NCBI GenBank assembly: GCA_946482345.1
Contig: CAMLRJ010000022.1
Span: 1-16,159 of the forward strand
Reading direction: 5' to 3'
Length of the DNA: 16,159 nucleotides
Source: an uncultured Cellvibrio sp.
GTDB lineage: Bacteria; Pseudomonadota; Gammaproteobacteria; Pseudomonadales; Cellvibrionaceae
This document shows positions 13,313 through 16,159 of the stretch, one piece after another; position 1 is the first letter of the stretch, and each line of letters begins with the position of its first letter. Under the pieces are notes generated by a model, which saw only the letters and a list, made by a program, of their open reading frames with translations, ran no database searches and was not told where the DNA came from. A program made the position numbers and the translations under genes.

Positions 13313-14512
13313 TTACAATCCGGAAATCGTAGAAACTCCCCAATTACGGTAAGCGGCTCCACCCGGACTTTGATCAGCACGGAATTTTTGCCCAAGCGTC
13401 TGGTAGATTTCTACTTGTGTTTTACCACCCACATCCAGAACCCGATTGCCCGTAATGCCTGCACCTGCTACCAGCATAGGCACATCATTATTACCATGCG
13501 AATTGGCATCACCCATATCCGACATTTGAGTCACGATTGTAGAGCTGAACAAACCTGCTGTATTTAACTTATCAAGCAGGTATTTGGTCAATCCCTGCAT
13601 ATAAGAAATGTCTTCTGTGTACTGAGCCTGATTAAAGTGGTGGGAAGAATGCGATGCCCTGCCACCCAATTTATCAAAGATATAATTATGGCCATCGTCA
13701 CCAAAAGCAATCGAGACTGACGCTGTCAAATTACAACTTAATGCAAGCACGATAATATCCGAATGCAATTTTGCCAGTGCATCAAAACCAGTTACCGATG
13801 TACTCGATGGTTTGGGGCAAGATGCATCGCCACCCCCGGTACTGCCAGAACCAATAGCGGCTTCAATTTCCTGAATAGCAGAGTAGTGACTATCGAGCTT
13901 TTCTTTTTCGTGTTGACCCAGTTTATTTCTCAAACTGTTAATGGCAGGGTAATGCAGATCAACGATTGATTTGCGCGGAGCTGTACCTGTTGTAGTTGTT
14001 GTACCTCCACTGAACAAGATGTCCAACGCCGCCTGAGGACTGGAAATTGCAGGAACCTCACGCGAGCCTTCACGACTCAAATTCGAAATAGAAACGTTTG
14101 CCACATTCAAATACTTAACCGGGTAATTAGCACCTATAGTGCGACCCATGTTGACATCAAAACTGTCTTTGCCCCAACTGGCGTTATCGAAACGATGGAA
14201 CATCACACCGTGTCCGGCACCACTCAATGAAGCATTTCGCATGATGGTCATTCTGCTGTAATGGCTTTGCAAGGGCGCAGATTGAGCTGGAAAAGTGCTA
14301 CCGGTCGGATACCAAAGCTCGGGTTGACAACCACCACCCGAAAATATCAGGCAGGATTTAGTCGGCGTACCGGATTGCGCTTCAGTCACACGGCTCATCA
14401 TCACACCGGCCAGCAAGCTGGAAGCCTGTAACAAGCCGGCAGAAATACCGGCATGTTTGACCACTTTCAGAAAATCTCTTCGTTCTTTATCGAAGCAGTT
14501 TTTATATCTCAT
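13313..14512 (-). CDS. Tat-exported DUF1552-family protein
   Basis: A 399-residue protein with a twin-arginine signal, ERRDFLK (Arg11, Arg12), followed by HAGISAGLLQASSLLAGVMM. The mature part contains KSCLIFSGGGCQPELWYPTG, a region around AGHGVMFHRF, SIAFGDDGHNYIFDKLGG, SHHFNQ, and QMSDMGDANSHGNNDVPMLV near the C-terminus. These fit the uncharacterised DUF1552 family (related in layout to DUF1501 proteins), which is commonly encoded beside DUF1592-type cytochromes in planctomycetes and myxobacteria and also in some gammaproteobacteria. The conserved Asp/His-rich segments suggest a metal-dependent site, but no reaction is known. The ATG has GGAG upstream. It follows the DUF1592-family gene by 44 nt and is very probably in the same operon. 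Tat export suggests folding or cofactor insertion in the cytoplasm. Confidence 0.75.
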   Translation of the reverse strand: MRYKNCFDKERRDFLKVVKHAGISAGLLQASSLLAGVMMSRVTEAQSGTPTKSCLIFSGGGCQPELWYPTGSTFPAQSAPLQSHYSRMTIMRNASLSGAGHGVMFHRFDNASWGKDSFDVNMGRTIGANYPVKYLNVANVSISNLSREGSREVPAISSPQAALDILFSGGTTTTTGTAPRKSIVDLHYPAINSLRNKLGQHEKEKLDSHYSAIQEIEAAIGSGSTGGGDASCPKPSSTSVTGFDALAKLHSDIIVLALSCNLTASVSIAFGDDGHNYIFDKLGGRASHSSHHFNQAQYTEDISYMQGLTKYLLDKLNTAGLFSSTIVTQMSDMGDANSHGNNDVPMLVAGAGITGNRVLDVGGKTQVEIYQTLGQKFRADQSPGGAAYRNWGVSTISGL

Positions 14513-14556
14513 TTTATAAACTCCAATTCGTTAACAGTGAGTGAGTAGACGCGCAA

Positions 14557-16159
14557 TTAGCGCGCCCACTCCTGTCGATACATAACAGTATTCAATGCTG
14601 GAATCTCCTGAAGCATTGCGCGTGGGCCATTGCTGACCAGAATGTTTTTCAAATTGGCGATATCACAACGATAAGCATTCTCTTCGTTTTTACTGATACG
14701 GACATAACCGACATCACGGGTCGAATCTATCAGGAATATGGAATGAATACCCGAGCTGTAGCTCATGAACTGGGTTGCCAAACAAGTTTGCGCCTGACTT
14801 GCCAGTAATGATTGCTCGGTGATGACACGGGCAAGATCTTTGGCACCGTTCATGGTAATGGCCGGAGAGTAGATCACACGGTCAGGATCATTCATGAATT
14901 GCAGTTGTGGATAGGGCGAGAAGAAAGTACCGGTTGTCACAACGGCATTGCCTTTCAAATCCACAGAACGGATACGGCCTGCGGTATCGAAGTTTTCCAT
15001 GCTACCGCCCAATGGGTTGATGATTTCACCGTGACAGTTGGAACAACTGGAACCTGAAGTAATTCGATCGAAAATCATATGTTGTGTGGTTTTCGGATCA
15101 TTGAAGAAAGCCGCATCGCGTTGGGCCAATGCTTCTCTGTCCAGACTCACGCCTGATGGTGGCTCGGGAATGTCCTGACACATAAGCTTTCTACGAAGTG
15201 CTACAGCACGGGTAATCATGTTGGAGTCTGTGGTACTCGCATAACGAGACATAAACGCACCGGATACCAAAATACCACCACGCTCACTGGTGTTGACTCT
15301 AGCGAAGCCATCCACATCGGTAGAACCGCTCATGGTCATACCGTAATGCGCGGCCAGGTTGGAGTTGATGTGGGTGTAACTCGGATTGTAAATATCCGCG
15401 AATGTGCCAGAGCTGTTCAACATGGCATAAGAGAAGTTTTTACCTAACTCCTTCTTCATGTCGGCACCAAGCGTCGAGAAAGAACTCAAATTGGTTTTGG
15501 TTAATGTTTCCAATTTATCGGTTGCCAACCAACGATTGACCAGATCACCTAACAACACTTTGCTATTAGCCGAATCCAGCAATGCAGACGCCTGCGAACG
15601 TATTCCAGCAACGGTATTCAATGTCCCATTGGCAGCAGCTGAGGTGAGGCTGGCACCTGGAGTAGACCCCGTGAAGGTATAGCTCATATAAGTCGCCATC
15701 TCGTAAGCATCAAGCTTGTATATACCATTGCTGGTGAGAGTGCCGACCTCTGAACGATAAAGGAACTGGGGTGATGACAACATAGCTGTCAGGGCAACCT
15801 GCATACCATCGGCCACAGTGCGATCACCGGTAGTACCATTGGCAACAGCCAGATATGCCGTTTGTTCTTCAGTGGTCAATGGACGACGGAAGATACGTGG
15901 CCCCAAGGTATTCACCAAAGTACTGGCACAACTGCTCGAAGGTGTACAACCCAGAACATTATTCCAGCGGGTAGCAACATCCGTTGCAATACGCTCGGCA
16001 TTAGCCAAATAACTGGTGTAACGAGTCTTATCGACAAACAGGGTATTGTTGTTCACAAACGAACCCGACACAAAATCATCCGGTAACAAAGACAACAGAT
16101 CCTGTTGGTAGCTAACCAGATCCCTGATTGAGTTCTGATACTCATTTTTAGTTAGCAAA
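14557..16159 (-). CDS. DUF1592-family (DUF1587/1595/1592/1588/1585) cytochrome-c-like protein, N-terminus outside window
   Basis: The frame is open to the window edge, so the true start and any signal peptide are missing; about 533 residues are visible. Counting from the first visible leucine, the order is a DUF1587-like start (LTKNEYQNSIRDLV, about 2-15), a DUF1595-like helix pair (LGPRIFRRPLTTEEQ, 85-99; LSSPQFLYRSEVG, 127-139), a DUF1592 region (about 145-275), a DUF1588 region with SERGGILVSGAFM and the heme-type motif CSNCH (372-376) followed by NPLGGSMENFD, and a DUF1585-like tail (about 430-505). These proteins are thought to be secreted redox proteins, usually larger with an N-terminal cytochrome domain that would lie beyond the edge. 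The DUF1552 partner follows 44 nt downstream. Function is not established. Confidence 0.85.
   Translation of the reverse strand, partial: LLTKNEYQNSIRDLVSYQQDLLSLLPDDFVSGSFVNNNTLFVDKTRYTSYLANAERIATDVATRWNNVLGCTPSSSCASTLVNTLGPRIFRRPLTTEEQTAYLAVANGTTGDRTVADGMQVALTAMLSSPQFLYRSEVGTLTSNGIYKLDAYEMATYMSYTFTGSTPGASLTSAAANGTLNTVAGIRSQASALLDSANSKVLLGDLVNRWLATDKLETLTKTNLSSFSTLGADMKKELGKNFSYAMLNSSGTFADIYNPSYTHINSNLAAHYGMTMSGSTDVDGFARVNTSERGGILVSGAFMSRYASTTDSNMITRAVALRRKLMCQDIPEPPSGVSLDREALAQRDAAFFNDPKTTQHMIFDRITSGSSCSNCHGEIINPLGGSMENFDTAGRIRSVDLKGNAVVTTGTFFSPYPQLQFMNDPDRVIYSPAITMNGAKDLARVITEQSLLASQAQTCLATQFMSYSSGIHSIFLIDSTRDVGYVRISKNEENAYRCDIANLKNILVSNGPRAMLQEIPALNTVMYRQEWAR

Noticed and set aside
13274..13320. 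Minus-strand TGTAAC at the DUF1552 stop codon as a second ECF promoter driving the TlpA cluster.
   Set aside because: At the expected spacing only CGTTGT is found, a poor match to CGTCTA, and TGTAAC is explained by the stop codon context.
14550..14564. CGCGC/GCGCG 5-bp hairpin with the stop codon of the DUF1592-family gene in its loop.
   Set aside because: The stem is very short and partly coding, with no U-tract, and the DUF1552 gene follows closely, so it is unlikely to terminate transcription.

Overview
The window looks like chromosomal DNA from an AT-rich, aerobic or facultative marine or soil gammaproteobacterium. Cellvibrionaceae-like relatives (Cellvibrio, Saccharophagus, Teredinibacter) are my best guess, but this is inference from gene content and codon style, not a taxonomic assignment. 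Supporting points are a DUF2788 protein, an HvfX-like DoxX protein, a DUF1552/DUF1592 pair, many lipoproteins and an outer-membrane beta-barrel. Coding density is high, no mobile elements, tRNA, rRNA or CRISPR are visible, and no gene-free stretch exceeds about 185 bases.

Layout. (1) 1-797, minus: N-terminal part of a siderophore-type lysine/ornithine (or diamine) N-monooxygenase, cut by the window edge, with a promoter and Fur-box-like operator upstream. (2) 980-3496, minus: a lipoprotein fusing a ThuA-like domain, a GSDH-type beta-propeller and a C-terminal cytochrome c. (3) 3604-5976, minus: a small DUF2788-like membrane protein followed 3 nt later by a membrane hybrid sensor 'kinase' that has lost its phospho-acceptor histidine and the aspartate of its first receiver. 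(4) 6063-10441, plus: a coiled-coil lipoprotein, then a stress-type operon of a DoxX protein, an ECF sigma factor, a zinc-finger anti-sigma factor and a transmembrane Ser/Thr kinase with PEGA-like and FGE/SUMF1-like extracytoplasmic domains. A TGTAAC-N16-CGTCTA ECF-type promoter precedes the DoxX gene, and an 11-bp perfect inverted repeat overlaps both this promoter and the DoxX ribosome binding site. (5) 10448-13255, minus: a compact cluster of TlpA-type thioredoxin, DUF4266-type lipoprotein ending in a Gly/Cys tail, DUF3570 outer-membrane barrel and a divergent ApbE-like flavin transferase. (6) 13313-16159, minus: a Tat-exported DUF1552 protein and, upstream, a DUF1592-family cytochrome-c-like protein cut by the window edge.

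The common theme is envelope redox and metal biology: secreted heme proteins, thiol chemistry, a flavin transferase homologue, a Cu/RiPP-associated DoxX relative and an iron-acquisition gene. The best candidate for a poorly described system is the TlpA/DUF4266/DUF3570/ApbE cluster. The second is the ECF-sigma/kinase operon with its overlapping promoter and RBS-sequestering hairpin.
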